From Sphingobium sp. (lineage in GTDB: Bacteria; Pseudomonadota; Alphaproteobacteria; Sphingomonadales; Sphingomonadaceae): 64,000 nt of DNA. The stretch is from the NCBI GenBank assembly GCA_020446425.1, contig JAGRES010000024.1, positions 1-64,000 of the forward strand. Reading direction: 5' to 3'. Each line of letters opens with the position of its first letter. The stretch's first letter is position 1. The translations under genes were made by a program, and so were the position numbers. Of the stretch, positions 8,932 through 18,441 are shown piece after piece. The notes under the pieces are model-generated. The model was given only the letters and a program-made list of their open reading frames with translations, searched no databases and was not told the DNA's origin.

Positions 8932-10048
8932 GTGCTGCGTCAGCGCTTTGCGTCCCGTCAATCCATCCCCCGCCCAGCACGCGGTCGCCGTCATAAAGCA
9001 CTGCCGCCTGCCCCGGTGCAACGCCATATTCCGGGTTCTGGAAGGCCAATATATTATTGTCCAGCCGCGCGGGCACCGGTTTCGCGAGCGAGCGGACCTT
9101 GGCCTGCAACGTCCCAGTGAAATTGCCGCCCAGCCAGTTCATGTCACTGAGAGTTGCTGCTGACACCGCCAGTGCGGTTTTCGGCCCCACGACAACGCGG
9201 CGAGCAGGCGCGTCGATCCTCACGACATAAAGCGGTTCGGGCTGGCCGCCTATTTCCAGCCCCTTGCGCTGGCCCACTGTATAATGGATCAAACCCTTGT
9301 GGCGGCCCAACACGCGCCCGTCGATATGCACGATTTCGCCGTCGGCCTCGGCATCCGGGCGGATCTTGCGCACAATGGAGGCATAATCGCCATCCGGCAC
9401 GAAGCATATATCCTGGCTGTCGGGCTTTGCCGCCACGGCAAGTCCCAGCTCTGCAGCGAGCTCGCGAACCTGGCCCTTGGGCAATCCGCCCAATGGAAAG
9501 CGCAGATAATCGAGCTGATCCTGCGTCGTGGCGAACAGGAAATAGCTCTGGTCCCGCGCCGGGTCAGCTGCGCGGTGCAGCTGCGCCTGCCCATCTTCGC
9601 CTACAACACGGCGAACATAGTGGCCGGTGGCGAGGCAATCCGCTCCCAAATCTTTTGCAAGCGTGAACAGATCGGTGAATTTCACGCCCATATTGCATTT
9701 GACGCAGGGGATGGGGGTTCGTCCCGACATATATTCATTGGCGAAATCCTCGATCACGGACTCGCGAAAGCGGCTTTCATAGTCGAACACATAATGGGCG
9801 ATGCCGATGCGGTCAGCCACAGCGCGCGCATCGCGGATGTCCTGCCCGGCGCAACAGCTCCCGGTCCGGCCCACGGCGGCGCCATGATCATATAGTTGGA
9901 GCGTGACGCCGATCACCTCGGCCCCTGTCTGCGCGGCGAGGGCAGCCACCACGCTCGAATCCACGCCGCCAGACATCGCAACGACGATTTTACGTGCAGA
10001 TAAATCGCCGGAAAGCTGGAAATCGGTAGGAGAGAAAGGGATATTCAT
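8894..10048 (-). CDS. mnmA: tRNA-specific 2-thiouridylase MnmA
   Basis: Inserts sulfur at C2 of the wobble uridine (U34) of tRNAs for Lys, Glu and Gln, an ATP-dependent step using sulfur relayed from a cysteine desulfurase. The 384-residue protein has the PP-loop ATP site [14 protein letters not shown] near residue 25. It also has the catalytic cysteine region [14 protein letters not shown] and the second cysteine in [12 protein letters not shown]. The ATG at 10048 is chosen over upstream in-frame starts because family homology begins after it. The 3' end overlaps the neighbouring small gene by 38 bases tail to tail. Confidence 0.95.
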   Translation of the reverse strand: MNIPFSPTDFQLSGDLSARKIVVAMSGGVDSSVVAALAAQTGAEVIGVTLQLYDHGAAVGRTGSCCAGQDIRDARAVADRIGIAHYVFDYESRFRESVIEDFANEYMSGRTPIPCVKCNMGVKFTDLFTLAKDLGADCLATGHYVRRVVGEDGQAQLHRAADPARDQSYFLFATTQDQLDYLRFPLGGLPKGQVRELAAELGLAVAAKPDSQDICFVPDGDYASIVRKIRPDAEADGEIVHIDGRVLGRHKGLIHYTVGQRKGLEIGGQPEPLYVVRIDAPARRVVVGPKTALAVSAATLSDMNWLGGNFTGTLQAKVRSLAKPVPARLDNNILAFQNPEYGVAPGQAAVLYDGDRVLGGGWIDGTQSADAALNPVASGIHSQV

Positions 10049-10129
10049 TGCGCCGCATATAGAAATGCGCAGCCGCTTTCGCACCCCTTAATCACTTCTT
10101 GGCGTTCTTTTTACGCTTATTGCGCGCCG

Positions 10130-10145
10130 GTTAGGAAAGGCTAAC
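10130..10145. promoter_or_regulatory. Short inverted repeat in the mnmA / small-gene divergent region
   Basis: GTTAG (10130-10134) and CTAAC (10141-10145) form an inverted repeat with a 6-base spacer, 58 bases before the ATG at 10203. A further CTCTAAC follows. It resembles a regulator half-site pair, but arms of five bases occur often by chance. It does not match the CtrA spacing (TTAA-N7-TTAA). Confidence 0.25.
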
Positions 10146-10202
10146 AGCCTCTAACTAGCGGATTTACCGGACCTTATCCATTTTTGGATACTGTCTGCTC
10201 TT

Positions 10203-10478
10203 ATGGATCTGAGTTTCACCTTGAAGCCGCGCGGCGGCAAGCCCGATTGGGTTGCCTCGCTTGCGGATATCAAGGCGGCGGCGGAGCCGCATCGCGCCAT
10301 TGGCGTGAGCGGAAACGCCGGCGATATCCTGCGGGGGCAGGATGAAGAATCCGACTTGGTCCGTGCGCTGGCGCTCGCAATTGCGCCGGTTACAGGCGGT
10401 TCGATCGAGACCGTGCCACTTGGCGGCAGCTTTAATCCGCATGTCGCGCGTCAACTATTGGTGGGGAAAAGAGGGTGA
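10203..10478 (+). CDS. Small protein of unknown function upstream of sciP
   Basis: The 91-residue product has no signal peptide or membrane span and mixes hydrophobic and charged residues. Glycine-rich motifs such as GVSGNAGDILRGQ and PLGGSFNPHVARQLL occur. I do not recognise it. It starts with ATG in the region divergent from mnmA. About 100 bases separate it from sciP, so it may or may not be co-transcribed with it. Coding is supported by an uninterrupted frame with codon use like the neighbours; confidence is moderate because the gene is short. Confidence 0.6.
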   Translation: MDLSFTLKPRGGKPDWVASLADIKAAAEPHRAIGVSGNAGDILRGQDEESDLVRALALAIAPVTGGSIETVPLGGSFNPHVARQLLVGKRG

Positions 10479-10580
10479 AGATGCCGTTAACCGTCACGCT
10501 TTAGCCGATGTTCAAGGCTGGCTGACATAAGGACGACATCGAAAAGATAACAAGGCCCCGCGCCGTTGATTGAGGTAGTA

Positions 10581-10880
10581 ATGATCGAGAACCAGAAAAT
10601 CAGACCAGCACAGGTCGTCGGCCCCCTTGGTGAACCGCTGACCATTGATTCGCTGCCGTCTCCGAAAACGACTCGCTGGGTCGTGCGCCGCAAGGCGGAG
10701 GTCGTCGCGGCCGTCAATGGCGGGCTGCTGAGCGTCGATGAAGCGTGTGAACGCTATTCGCTGACGCTGGAAGAATTTGCGGGATGGCAGCGCGCCGTCG
10801 ATCGTTCCGGTATGCCGGGCCTGCGTGTGACGCGTATCCAGCATTACAAGTCCCTCTACGAGCGCCAACAGCGCTACTGA
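10581..10880 (+). CDS. sciP: SciP-like CtrA inhibitor (DUF1153)
   Basis: The 99-residue protein matches the DUF1153 family, which includes Caulobacter SciP. SciP is a helix-turn-helix protein that binds CtrA and blocks its activation of target promoters during the cell cycle. The characteristic run is visible: VVGPLGEPLTIDSLP, WVVRRKAEVVAAV, then LSVDEACERYSLTLEEFAGWQRA and HYKSLYERQQRY. The helix-turn-helix lies at about residues 45-72. The ATG at 10581 has GAGGTAG upstream. Strong terminators follow. In sphingomonads the CtrA circuit mainly governs motility and related functions, but no flagellar gene is in this window. Confidence 0.88.
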   Translation: MIENQKIRPAQVVGPLGEPLTIDSLPSPKTTRWVVRRKAEVVAAVNGGLLSVDEACERYSLTLEEFAGWQRAVDRSGMPGLRVTRIQHYKSLYERQQRY

Positions 10881-10887
10881 TTTTTCA

Positions 10888-10913
10888 CCTGTCCGCACCT
10901 TTCTGCGGACAGG
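10888..10913 (+). terminator. Strong hairpin terminator after sciP
   Basis: CCTGTCCGCA (10888-10897) and TGCGGACAGG (10904-10913) are perfectly complementary around a 6-base loop, 7 bases after the sciP stop, followed by the pyrimidine-rich TCCTTCTCTTT. Confidence 0.85.
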
Positions 10914-10958
10914 TCCTTCTCTTTAACTCATCCTTTCGGGATGCATTGTGCGACAACT

Positions 10959-10992
10959 GGCCGCTTTCCTTTTCAGGCAGGCGGCCGTTTTT
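10959..10992 (+). terminator. Second hairpin with T run downstream of sciP
   Basis: GGCCGC (10959-10964) pairs with GCGGCC (10981-10986), followed by GTTTTTT. The 16-base loop contains a possible inner CCT/AGG pairing. With the preceding hairpin it makes a tandem terminator. Confidence 0.55.
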
Positions 10993-11090
10993 TATGCCCG
11001 ATCCTTTTGGCTCCTTAGCCGGAACTTGTGCCCGGTCTGACAGTTATTCGCTGTACAGACGGAAAACAGGCGACAGTAGGAGATAGAGAG

Positions 11091-11345
11091 ATGGGATTGA
11101 TTATTTGGCTTATCGTAGGGGGCGTTATTGGCTGGCTGGCCAGCCTGATAATGCGCACCGATGCGCAGCAGGGCATTTTCCTGAACATTATCGTCGGTAT
11201 TATCGGCGCATTTATCGGCGGTCTGCTGATCAGCGGCGGGTCGATCAGCAGCGGCCTTTCGTTGCACAGCTTCATCGTTTCGCTGTTAGGTGCCATCGTT
11301 CTGCTGGCGGTTGTCAACCTGGTGCGCAGAGGCTCTGTGCGCTGA
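11091..11345 (+). CDS. GlsB/YeaQ/YmgE family stress-associated membrane protein
   Basis: The 84-residue protein has three glycine-rich membrane helices (MGLIIWLIVGGVIGWLASLI, IVGIIGAFIGGLLI, and LLGAIVLLAVVNLV). This is the pattern of the transglycosylase-associated/YeaQ-GlsB family. Members are often induced by stress or in stationary phase, but their molecular role is unclear. The ATG at 11091 has GTAGGAGA upstream; in-frame codons further up give no plausible extension. It lies alone between terminators. Confidence 0.88.
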   Translation: MGLIIWLIVGGVIGWLASLIMRTDAQQGIFLNIIVGIIGAFIGGLLISGGSISSGLSLHSFIVSLLGAIVLLAVVNLVRRGSVR

Positions 11346-11379
11346 CAAGAAGCCAAGCGCGCAGTAGCGTCTATTGGAG

Positions 11380-11405
11380 AAGCCCGCCTTGTGCGGGCTT
11401 TTTCT
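11380..11405 (+). terminator. Intrinsic terminator after the GlsB-like gene
   Basis: AGCCCGC (11381-11387) pairs with GCGGGCT (11393-11399) around a 5-base loop and is followed by TTTTT, a textbook rho-independent terminator 35 bases past the stop codon. Confidence 0.9.
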
Positions 11406-11535
11406 GTGTTCATGCTTTATTAGTGAATTGATCCTTTCCGGCGGGATTTTCTTGATTTTAGCGCTTTTTGCCCCCATCTTCGCTGCGCTGCCACATGGTG
11501 TCGGGCCTTGGTGATTGGGGCAGCTTTACAACTGT

Positions 11536-11553
11536 TATGACAGGGACGTCATA
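11536..11553. promoter_or_regulatory. TATGAC-N6-GTCATA palindrome, candidate operator of the efflux operon
   Basis: Six-base arms TATGAC (11536-11541) and GTCATA (11548-11553) flank a 6-base spacer, 31 bases before the start of the efflux adaptor gene. TGTTATGAC also resembles an extended -10 element, so a bound repressor would block transcription. No TetR- or MarR-type regulator gene is adjacent. Confidence 0.45.
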
Positions 11554-11584
11554 GCGGGCTTTTTGCCTGCGTAGGAAGGCTGAC

Positions 11585-12766
11585 ATGAATTTCGAGTCCG
11601 GGTTTTTGATGGGGGGGCAGGATACTGATGCTTCCCAGCTCAAGCAGCGCAGGCGCCTCATATTGTTGGTCGCAGCGGGACTGGTCGCGCTGATTGCCAT
11701 TATAATATGGAGCCGCAGCGGGAATGGCGAAGGTTCGGTCGATTCGGCCAATCTGGCGCCACGCGTCACAGTCGTTGCTCCTGGGCGCAGCCCGGTGTCG
11801 TCAACGATCAATGCCACAGGGACCATCGCTGCACGGCGCGAAATGCCCGTGGGTGTCGTCGGTGAAGGTGGGCAGGTAGCCGCTGTTCTCGTCGAGCCCG
11901 GTGATTGGGTAAAGAAGGGCCAGATATTGGCACGGGTCGAACGGTCCGTGCAATCGCAGCAGCGTGCTTCGCTGGCGGCTCAGCTCGAAGTGGCGCGCGC
12001 CGATGCGCGCTTGGCGCAAAACGATCTGGATCGTGCACAGGCGCTGGTCTCGCGCGGTTTCATCAGCAAGGCTGACCTTGACCGCAAAACCGCGACTCGT
12101 GACGCCGCCAACGCGCGTGTGCGGGTGGCGGAGGCGCAGCTGCAGGAGCAGGGCGCCAGACTGGGGCGTCTCGATATCCGGGCTCCGGAAGCGGGGCTTG
12201 TGCTGACCCGCAATGTCGAGCCGGGCCAGGTTATTGGTGCGGGAAGCGGAGTGCTGTTCCGGCTTGCCAAGGGCGGGCAAATGGAGTTGCGTGCGAAATT
12301 GAGCGAGGGCGATATGGCGCGCTTGCGTGTCGGCGCCACCGCGACAGTGACGCCCATAGACACCACAGAGAGCTACGCCGGGACCATATGGCAACTTTCT
12401 CCGGTGATTGACCCGCAAAGTCGTCAGGGGGATGCGCGTATCGCTCTTTCTTACCACAAGAATCTGCGTCCGGGCGGTTTCGCATCTGCCCGGATTATCA
12501 GCGGTCAAAGAGAAGCGCCTGTGCTGCCGGAATCGGCGATACAGAACGACCAGAAGGGGAGCTATGTCTATATCGTGAACGACGATGATATGGTTGAAAG
12601 GCGCGATATCAAGATAGGGCAGGTCGCGGCGAACGGTGTGTCCGTTTTCGAGGGTTTGACAGGGCAGGAAAAGGTTGTGGCCTTGGCAGGAGGATTCCTG
12701 ACGGCCGGACAGAAGGTGCAGCCCGAACTGCAGAAAACCGGGGCGCAAGGCAACAAGGGTAGCTGA
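11585..12766 (+). CDS. RND efflux periplasmic adaptor (membrane fusion protein)
   Basis: The 393-residue protein has a cytosolic N-terminus and a membrane anchor (about residues 25-43). The lipoyl half-domains follow (GEGGQVAAVLVEPGDWVKKGQILARVE), separated by a coiled-coil hairpin (about 115-190), then beta-barrel and membrane-proximal domains. It should bridge the RND pump encoded next to an outer-membrane channel. No lipobox is seen, so it is anchored by the N-terminal span. GGAAGG precedes the ATG. The pump gene starts 41 bases downstream. No outer-membrane TolC-like gene is in the operon. Confidence 0.92.
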   Translation: MNFESGFLMGGQDTDASQLKQRRRLILLVAAGLVALIAIIIWSRSGNGEGSVDSANLAPRVTVVAPGRSPVSSTINATGTIAARREMPVGVVGEGGQVAAVLVEPGDWVKKGQILARVERSVQSQQRASLAAQLEVARADARLAQNDLDRAQALVSRGFISKADLDRKTATRDAANARVRVAEAQLQEQGARLGRLDIRAPEAGLVLTRNVEPGQVIGAGSGVLFRLAKGGQMELRAKLSEGDMARLRVGATATVTPIDTTESYAGTIWQLSPVIDPQSRQGDARIALSYHKNLRPGGFASARIISGQREAPVLPESAIQNDQKGSYVYIVNDDDMVERRDIKIGQVAANGVSVFEGLTGQEKVVALAGGFLTAGQKVQPELQKTGAQGNKGS

Positions 12767-12807
12767 GCTGTGACGGCAGCCGCACGAGTTGCAGAAGGGC
12801 GTGTCAG

Positions 12808-15800
12808 ATGAATTTTCGTAATATCTCGAGCTGGTCGATCCGCAATCCTGTAGCGCCGCTCGTACTGTTCGCGGCGTTGATGCTCGCCGGGATTGTTTCT
12901 TTCATCCGTATGGATGTGAATGACAATCCCGATATCAGTTTCCCGGCGGTACGTGTCGTCGTGACCCAGCCAGGAGCGGCGCCTTCCGAGCTGGAAACAC
13001 AGGTTACGCAACGCATTGAAGCTGCTGTGCGCGGCATCAACGGTGTGGATGAAATCATCTCCTATGCACAGGAGGGCAGCAGTTTCACCTTCGTACAATT
13101 CGTGATTGGCACGCCGGTCGACCGTGCTGTCAATGACGTGCGTAACGCCATCGCGGAAATACGCGGTGACTTGCCGGACGGCATATTGGAACCACAGGTT
13201 TTGCGCGTCGATATTGCAGGCGGGCCGATCGCCTATTTCGGCGTCGAAGCGACAGATATGACCTTGGAGCAGCTCAGCTGGTATGTCGATAATACGGTCG
13301 CCAAGCGGCTGCTGGGCATTGAAGGCATGGCCGCTGTCAGTCGTGGCGGCGGGGTGACGCGCGAAATACGTGTGATCCTGAAGCCGGACAAGATTCAGGC
13401 TCTGGGCGTAACGGCGCCTCAGATCAACCAGCAGCTTCGCGTCATGAACCTCAATGCAGCGGGAGGGCGCACGGAAATTGCCGGCGCCGAGCAGTCGGTT
13501 CGTGTGCTTGGCAACGCGCAAACAGCGTACACACTTGGCCAGACGCAAATACAGATTCCAGGCGGGCGCTCCGTCCGGTTAGGTGAGATTGCGGATGTTC
13601 GCGACATGTATGCCGAGCAGCGCCGGTTATCGCTGATGAATGGGCGGCAGGTGACCAGCATTTCGCTGGAAAAGTCGAAAGGTGCTTCCGACGTCTCTGT
13701 ATATGATGAAGCTGTCAAGGAACTGGAGGCTCTCCAGAAGGAGAACCCGAAAGTAAAGTTTACTGAGCTTTTCACCAGTGTGAACTACACCAAAGGGCAA
13801 TATCATTCGGCAATGACGGCTATGATCGAGGGTGCGATTCTGGCCGTTATCATTGTGTATCTGTTTCTGCGCGACTGGCGCGCCACATTCATTTCGGCCT
13901 TGGCTATCCCGCTTTCCGCAATTCCGGCTTTCTGGTTCATGGATATGATGGGCTTTACCCTTAACACTCTGTCACTGCTGGCGCTCAGCCTAGTGGCGGG
14001 TGTTCTGGTGGACGATGCGATTGTGGAGATTGAAAATATCGTCCGTCATATGCGGATGGGCAAATCGGCTTATCAAGCCTCAATAGATGCGGCAGATGAA
14101 ATCGGACTCGCCGTCGTAGCGACGACTATGTCGATTGTAGCGGTATTTTTGCCGGTCGCCTTGATGCCTGGCATTTCCGGGCAATTTTTCATCCAATTCG
14201 GCATGACCGTCGTAGTTGCGGTTTTGATCAGCCTGGCCGTTGCGCGCATGATCACGCCGATGGTCGCAGCCTATTTCCTGAAAGCGCATGGCGAGGCGAG
14301 CCATGGCGAGGGCGGATTAATGGACCGGTATATGGAGGTGCTGCGCTGGTCATTGGAGCATCGCTGGAAGGTTGTGCTGATGGGCGGTGGTGGCGCTTTT
14401 CTGGCGACAATACTGGCCTTCTATTTTCTGCCGTTCACATTTCAGCCGACAATCAACACCGACTATAGCCAGGTCAATGTCGAGCTAGTCCCAGGGACTA
14501 CGCTTGAACAATCTACCAAGGTTACTCAGTCGGTTGCCGATCTGTTGCGAGCAGACAAGGATGTTGTCGAAGCTGCGTTTGCCGATATCGAGCCGACCGA
14601 GGCTAGGATTTACCTCACCTTGAAGAAGGACCGGTCGATCAGCAGCGTCGATTGGGAACGCAAGGCCGCGCCCAAATTGGCGCAGATCGCGGATGCGCGG
14701 ATCAGCTTCCAGTCACAGTCGGGCGGTGGACCGGGCAGCGGCCGCGATCTGACGATCATGCTGGGCGGTGACGATCCCGTGATTCTGGAAAACGCGGCGA
14801 ATGAACTGGTCGCGCAAATGTCGAAACTTAAGGAAATACGATCGCCACGCGTGAATGGCGACATCAAGCGCCCGGAAATCATCATTACGCCACGCATGGA
14901 TCTGGCGGCGGACTTGGGTGTGACAACTGCCGCCTTAAGCCAGGCAGTGCGTATCGCTACTCTGGGCGATATCGACCAGAACAGCGCCAAATTTTCGCTG
15001 TCGGACCGCCAGGTTCCCATTCGTGTTTCCATTGACGAGGACTCGCGGCGCGATATCGCGACGATTGAGAATATGCCGGTGCCTACCGCCAGCGGCGGTT
15101 CGGTACCGCTGAAGCTGGTTGCCGATATCAAATTTGGGGCCGGTCCGACGGAAATCCGCCGATATAACCAAGTGCGCCGTGTGGTCATTGGCGCCGATCT
15201 CGCTCCCGGACTGGTGAGCAGTCAGGCCATGAAGGAGATAGAGGCGCTTCCTGCCTATGCCAATCTGCCTCAGGGTGTGCGCAGGCTGGAAGTCGGCGAT
15301 GCGAAATGGCAGGCGGAACTGATTGTCAATTTCGTGACTGCCGTCATATCAGGCATATTGCTGGTGCTTGCAGTACTTATCCTGCTTTATAAGCGGGTGA
15401 TGCCGCCTTTCGTCAATCTGGGCTCGCCGTTGCTCGCTCCCCTGGGAGGCGCATTGGCCCTGCATCTCACTGGCAACCCGATCTCTATGCCGGTGCTGAT
15501 CGGTATCCTGATGTTGCTGGGTATCGTGGCGAAGAACTCAATTCTGCTTATCGACTTCGCGCTGGAAGAAATGGCTAAGGGCGTTTCCCGGTACGACGCC
15601 ATCATAGATGCCGGACACAAGCGTGCACAGCCGATTGTCATGACCACTGTGGCCATGGTGGCGGGCATGGTGCCAACGGCTTTGTCACTCTCGGGGGACT
15701 CGGCATGGCGCGCACCGATGGGCGTTACCGTGATCGGCGGTCTCTTGCTCTCGACCTTGCTGACCTTGCTGATCGTGCCCGCATCGTTCAGCCTGGCACT

Positions 15801-15903
15801 GGGCTTTGAGGAGAAGCTCGCGCCGCGCCTGCGCAAGCGGCTGCTCACATATAAGCCGGGCGATGGCGATGCGGATCGGGCGGCCCAGCAGCCTGCAGAA
15901 TGA
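12808..15903 (+). CDS. RND efflux pump, HAE1/AcrB-like permease
   Basis: A 1031-residue inner-membrane transporter of normal RND length. It has the first span at the N-terminus, a large periplasmic loop ([17 protein letters not shown], the porter domain), spans 2-6, a second large loop and spans 8-12. The proton-relay aspartates are present in the fourth span, Asp402-Asp403 within [14 protein letters not shown]. The sequence fits the hydrophobe/amphiphile efflux group rather than the heavy-metal (CusA) group. Substrates cannot be deduced. It forms an operon with the adaptor upstream and ends 66 bases before a DUF445 gene. Confidence 0.94.
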   Translation: MNFRNISSWSIRNPVAPLVLFAALMLAGIVSFIRMDVNDNPDISFPAVRVVVTQPGAAPSELETQVTQRIEAAVRGINGVDEIISYAQEGSSFTFVQFVIGTPVDRAVNDVRNAIAEIRGDLPDGILEPQVLRVDIAGGPIAYFGVEATDMTLEQLSWYVDNTVAKRLLGIEGMAAVSRGGGVTREIRVILKPDKIQALGVTAPQINQQLRVMNLNAAGGRTEIAGAEQSVRVLGNAQTAYTLGQTQIQIPGGRSVRLGEIADVRDMYAEQRRLSLMNGRQVTSISLEKSKGASDVSVYDEAVKELEALQKENPKVKFTELFTSVNYTKGQYHSAMTAMIEGAILAVIIVYLFLRDWRATFISALAIPLSAIPAFWFMDMMGFTLNTLSLLALSLVAGVLVDDAIVEIENIVRHMRMGKSAYQASIDAADEIGLAVVATTMSIVAVFLPVALMPGISGQFFIQFGMTVVVAVLISLAVARMITPMVAAYFLKAHGEASHGEGGLMDRYMEVLRWSLEHRWKVVLMGGGGAFLATILAFYFLPFTFQPTINTDYSQVNVELVPGTTLEQSTKVTQSVADLLRADKDVVEAAFADIEPTEARIYLTLKKDRSISSVDWERKAAPKLAQIADARISFQSQSGGGPGSGRDLTIMLGGDDPVILENAANELVAQMSKLKEIRSPRVNGDIKRPEIIITPRMDLAADLGVTTAALSQAVRIATLGDIDQNSAKFSLSDRQVPIRVSIDEDSRRDIATIENMPVPTASGGSVPLKLVADIKFGAGPTEIRRYNQVRRVVIGADLAPGLVSSQAMKEIEALPAYANLPQGVRRLEVGDAKWQAELIVNFVTAVISGILLVLAVLILLYKRVMPPFVNLGSPLLAPLGGALALHLTGNPISMPVLIGILMLLGIVAKNSILLIDFALEEMAKGVSRYDAIIDAGHKRAQPIVMTTVAMVAGMVPTALSLSGDSAWRAPMGVTVIGGLLLSTLLTLLIVPASFSLALGFEEKLAPRLRKRLLTYKPGDGDADRAAQQPAE

Positions 15904-15969
15904 GGCCGAACCAAAACAAATGATCCGCGCATCTTGCAACATGCGCGCGGATCGTCTGTTAATGGATGC

Positions 15970-17229
15970 ATGGCCCTGACTGCGCAGCCCATGACCGATG
16001 CCGATCCGCTCGACCGGCGTATGCATATGGTCGCGACCGGGTTGCTCCTTGCGATGGCGGCACTGTTTCTGGCCGCGCGCTGGTTTGCCGATGGCCACCC
16101 TGCAGCCGGGTTCGTTCAGGCCTTTGCCGAAGCGGCGATGGTCGGCGGACTGGCGGACTGGTTCGCGGTAACGGCTTTGTTCCGCCATCCGCTGCGTATC
16201 CCTATTCCTCACACTGCCATTATTCCGAAGAATAAGGACCGGATTGGCGATGCGCTAGCCACCTTCCTGCGCAGCAATTTCCTGGTGCCGTATGTGGTTG
16301 CGCGGCGCATGCGGCGGCTGGATATTGCCGGGGCGGTCGGGCGCTTTCTCGCCAATCCCGATGGAGCCGTCGCAGGTCGCCTGCGGCAAGGCGCATCGCG
16401 GCTGGCGGCCGATGTGCTGGAGGCGATGGATCAGGAGCGTCTCGGCGGCATGGCCAAGGGCGCGCTGGTGCAGCGGCTCTCCGGGCTCAACCTCGCGCCG
16501 CTATTGGGACAGGCGCTCGATGCCGCGATGCGCGAGGGACGGCATGAGCCGGTGCTCGACAATGCGATCCGCTGGGCGGCGCGTGCATTGGACGATCATG
16601 CCGACATGATCCGCCAGATGGTGCATGAACGCGCCGGTGCGATCATGCGCTTTACCGGGCTCGACGAAAAATTGGCCAATGCGATTATCGACGGCTTGCT
16701 CAAACTGCTGATGGAGATGGAGGTAGACCCGCATCACCCGGTGCGTCTGCGCGCGCTCGACGGGCTAGAGCGGCTGGCCTGGCGGCTCCAGAACGAAGCA
16801 GAGATGCAGACCCGGGTCGCGGCGATCCGTGACGAGATCATCGCCAATCCGGCGATGCAGCGGTGGATTGACGGACTATGGGAACAGGGTCGCACGGCTC
16901 TGCTGAAAGCTGCGCGCGATCCCGATGCGGCGCTGGCCGGGCGACTGGGCGAAGTGATGAAACAGGTCGGCGTGAGCATGGAGGGCGATGCGCGCTTGAA
17001 AGCCGTCATCAATCGCTTTGCCCGCCGCGCCGTCGTAGGCCTGACGGCGAGTTATGGCGATGGCATTGTCAAACTGGTGAGCGAGACGGTGCGTGGCTGG
17101 GATGCACAGACGATCACCGACCGGCTGGAGCGCACCGTGGGCCGTGATCTGCAATATATCCGCGTCAACGGTACGCTGGTGGGCGGGCTCGTCGGCCTCG
17201 CGATCCACACAGTAGATGTGGTGATGTAA
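15970..17229 (+). CDS. DUF445 family membrane protein (YjiN-like)
   Basis: The 419-residue protein has an N-terminal membrane span (about residues 22-38). The family signature follows: GGLADWFAVTALFRHPLRIPIPHTAIIPKNKDRIG. A long helical region comes next, and a C-terminal span (NGTLVGGLVGLAIHTV) closes it. The DUF445 family is widespread and uncharacterised. The ATG at 15970 is chosen; a second in-frame ATG at 15991 is possible and neither has a strong ribosome site. The C-terminal gene end converges on glutathione peroxidase with only 15 bases between stops. Confidence 0.9.
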   Translation: MALTAQPMTDADPLDRRMHMVATGLLLAMAALFLAARWFADGHPAAGFVQAFAEAAMVGGLADWFAVTALFRHPLRIPIPHTAIIPKNKDRIGDALATFLRSNFLVPYVVARRMRRLDIAGAVGRFLANPDGAVAGRLRQGASRLAADVLEAMDQERLGGMAKGALVQRLSGLNLAPLLGQALDAAMREGRHEPVLDNAIRWAARALDDHADMIRQMVHERAGAIMRFTGLDEKLANAIIDGLLKLLMEMEVDPHHPVRLRALDGLERLAWRLQNEAEMQTRVAAIRDEIIANPAMQRWIDGLWEQGRTALLKAARDPDAALAGRLGEVMKQVGVSMEGDARLKAVINRFARRAVVGLTASYGDGIVKLVSETVRGWDAQTITDRLERTVGRDLQYIRVNGTLVGGLVGLAIHTVDVVM

Positions 17230-17244
17230 GGGCGGAAGCCCGCT

Positions 17245-17793
17245 CTATTTCGCCAGTTCCGCCTCAATGGCTGCCGTGATTTCCGGCGCGTCGGGAGCCG
17301 TAGAGGGTGCAAAGCGCGACACCACATGGCCATCCCGCCCGATCAGGAATTTCTCGAAATTCCAGAGCAGCTCCGGGTCCTCGTTCGGGCTCATCCCATA
17401 GTCACGCAGTTTCTGGCGGAAGCTTTCCGTCTCGCCCTGCTTCAAGGGCATGGCCTGAACCAGCGCATCGAAAAACGGGTGTTTTTCTTCGCCAGTGACC
17501 TTCACCTTGGAGAACATAGGGAAGCTCACGCCATATTCGGTCGAACAGAATTGCTGGATTTCGTCATTGGTCCCCGGTTCCTGCCCGGCGAAATCATTGG
17601 CCGGGAAACCGAGTACCTCGAACCCCTGCGCCTTGTATTTCTGATAGAGCTTCTCAAGCTGCTCATATTGCGGGGTCAGGCCGCATTTCGACGCGACATT
17701 CACGACGAGAAGAACCTTACCTTTATATTCGGCCAAGGTCGTCGAATGGCCGAGGATGGTGTCGACAGGGATATGAGCGACGGACTGGGACAT
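17245..17793 (-). CDS. Glutathione peroxidase family (thiol peroxidase)
   Basis: The 182-residue cytosolic enzyme reduces hydrogen peroxide and organic hydroperoxides. The catalytic tetrad is in place: Cys37 (in ASKCGLTPQY), Gln71, Trp144 and Asn145. A plain cysteine replaces selenocysteine, as in most bacterial members. The usual FxCNQF motif is changed to GFPANDF, so the resolving cysteine common in thioredoxin-linked members is missing at that spot; Cys83 (QQFCST) is the next candidate. GGAGAG lies upstream of the ATG. It stands alone, convergent with DUF445. Confidence 0.92.
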   Translation of the reverse strand: MSQSVAHIPVDTILGHSTTLAEYKGKVLLVVNVASKCGLTPQYEQLEKLYQKYKAQGFEVLGFPANDFAGQEPGTNDEIQQFCSTEYGVSFPMFSKVKVTGEEKHPFFDALVQAMPLKQGETESFRQKLRDYGMSPNEDPELLWNFEKFLIGRDGHVVSRFAPSTAPDAPEITAAIEAELAK

Positions 17794-18090
17794 GGTTTGC
17801 TCTCCTTGAGTGGCTTCGCCTTAACCGGTCGCGATTGCGGGCGGAATGCGTAATGTCTCTAAGGTAGGAGCATGACAGACAGGTTCAACCAGCGGCGATC
17901 TGAACCCATCCAATTTAGCGCGACAAGAGTGGCGTGCTCTGTTATGGCGATTGCATTGTAGCGAAACTAGCCCGCAAGCCTTCGCTGTGACTGAGAGACC
18001 TTTGCGCTCCCGCTTGCCATACGGGAGACATATTCTGACCTGTTTCAACCCTATTTCATCATGTTATATCGCTAACAGGCAGAGCCAAGC
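17794..18090. other. Longest gene-free gap (297 bases)
   Basis: This gap holds the promoter region of the leftward glutathione peroxidase gene and the leader of the 77-residue gene. CTCCCG (18007-18012) and CGGGAG (18022-18027) can form a small hairpin. Weak open frames exist but none has a convincing start, composition or recognisable product. No tRNA-like fold was found. Confidence 0.4.
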
Positions 18091-18324
18091 ATGAGCCGTG
18101 CCGTGAATATTGATGCGACACTGCAGGAAGTGTCTGCATGCTGTGAGAAATATGCCATCGGCATTTCTGTGATCGAGCCGTTGCAATCGGGCGGTACACG
18201 CGTTGTCCTCAATAATGGCGAGGATACAGAAAAGCTTCGGCGCCGTATGAAAGGGCATGTGATTGACGGGCCGGTGGTGCGTTCGAGCCTGTATAGCGCG
18301 CGGCAACCCGCCGCAGCACGATAG
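18091..18324 (+). CDS. Small conserved-looking protein, unknown function
   Basis: The 77-residue product is soluble in appearance. It alternates strands and helices (SVIEPLQSGGTRVVLNNGEDTEKLRRRMKGHVI) and has a Cys-Cys pair near residue 17. The family was not recognised. It precedes the cold-shock gene by 117 bases in the same direction, so joint transcription is possible. The ribosome site is weak (GGCAG). Moderate confidence as a real gene. Confidence 0.55.
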   Translation: MSRAVNIDATLQEVSACCEKYAIGISVIEPLQSGGTRVVLNNGEDTEKLRRRMKGHVIDGPVVRSSLYSARQPAAAR

Positions 18325-18362
18325 CATAAACAGATTCATGCGCGGTGACCGGGTTGGGCAGC

Positions 18363-18398
18363 GCGTAGGTCATATTCGTTCCCCGGCCCGGACTACGC
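18363..18398 (+). promoter_or_regulatory. Stem in the 5' leader of the cold-shock gene
   Basis: GCGTAG (18363-18368) pairs with CTACGC (18393-18398) in the leader ahead of the csp start. Leaders of cold-shock mRNAs are often structured and temperature-responsive. This is only a candidate, based on six-base arms. Confidence 0.25.
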
Positions 18399-18441
18399 CG
18401 AATACTCCATCGGAGGCGGCACACTATCTAAGGAAATATTC

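Noticed and set aside
10085-10580. Possible CtrA boxes near sciP
   Set aside because: TTAACC and CTAA-like words occur, but none has the TTAA-N7-TTAA spacing.
17821-18048. 75-codon open frame on the minus strand in the 17.8-18.1 kb gap
   Set aside because: No ribosome site, no recognisable composition or motif, and it occupies the promoter region of the glutathione peroxidase gene.
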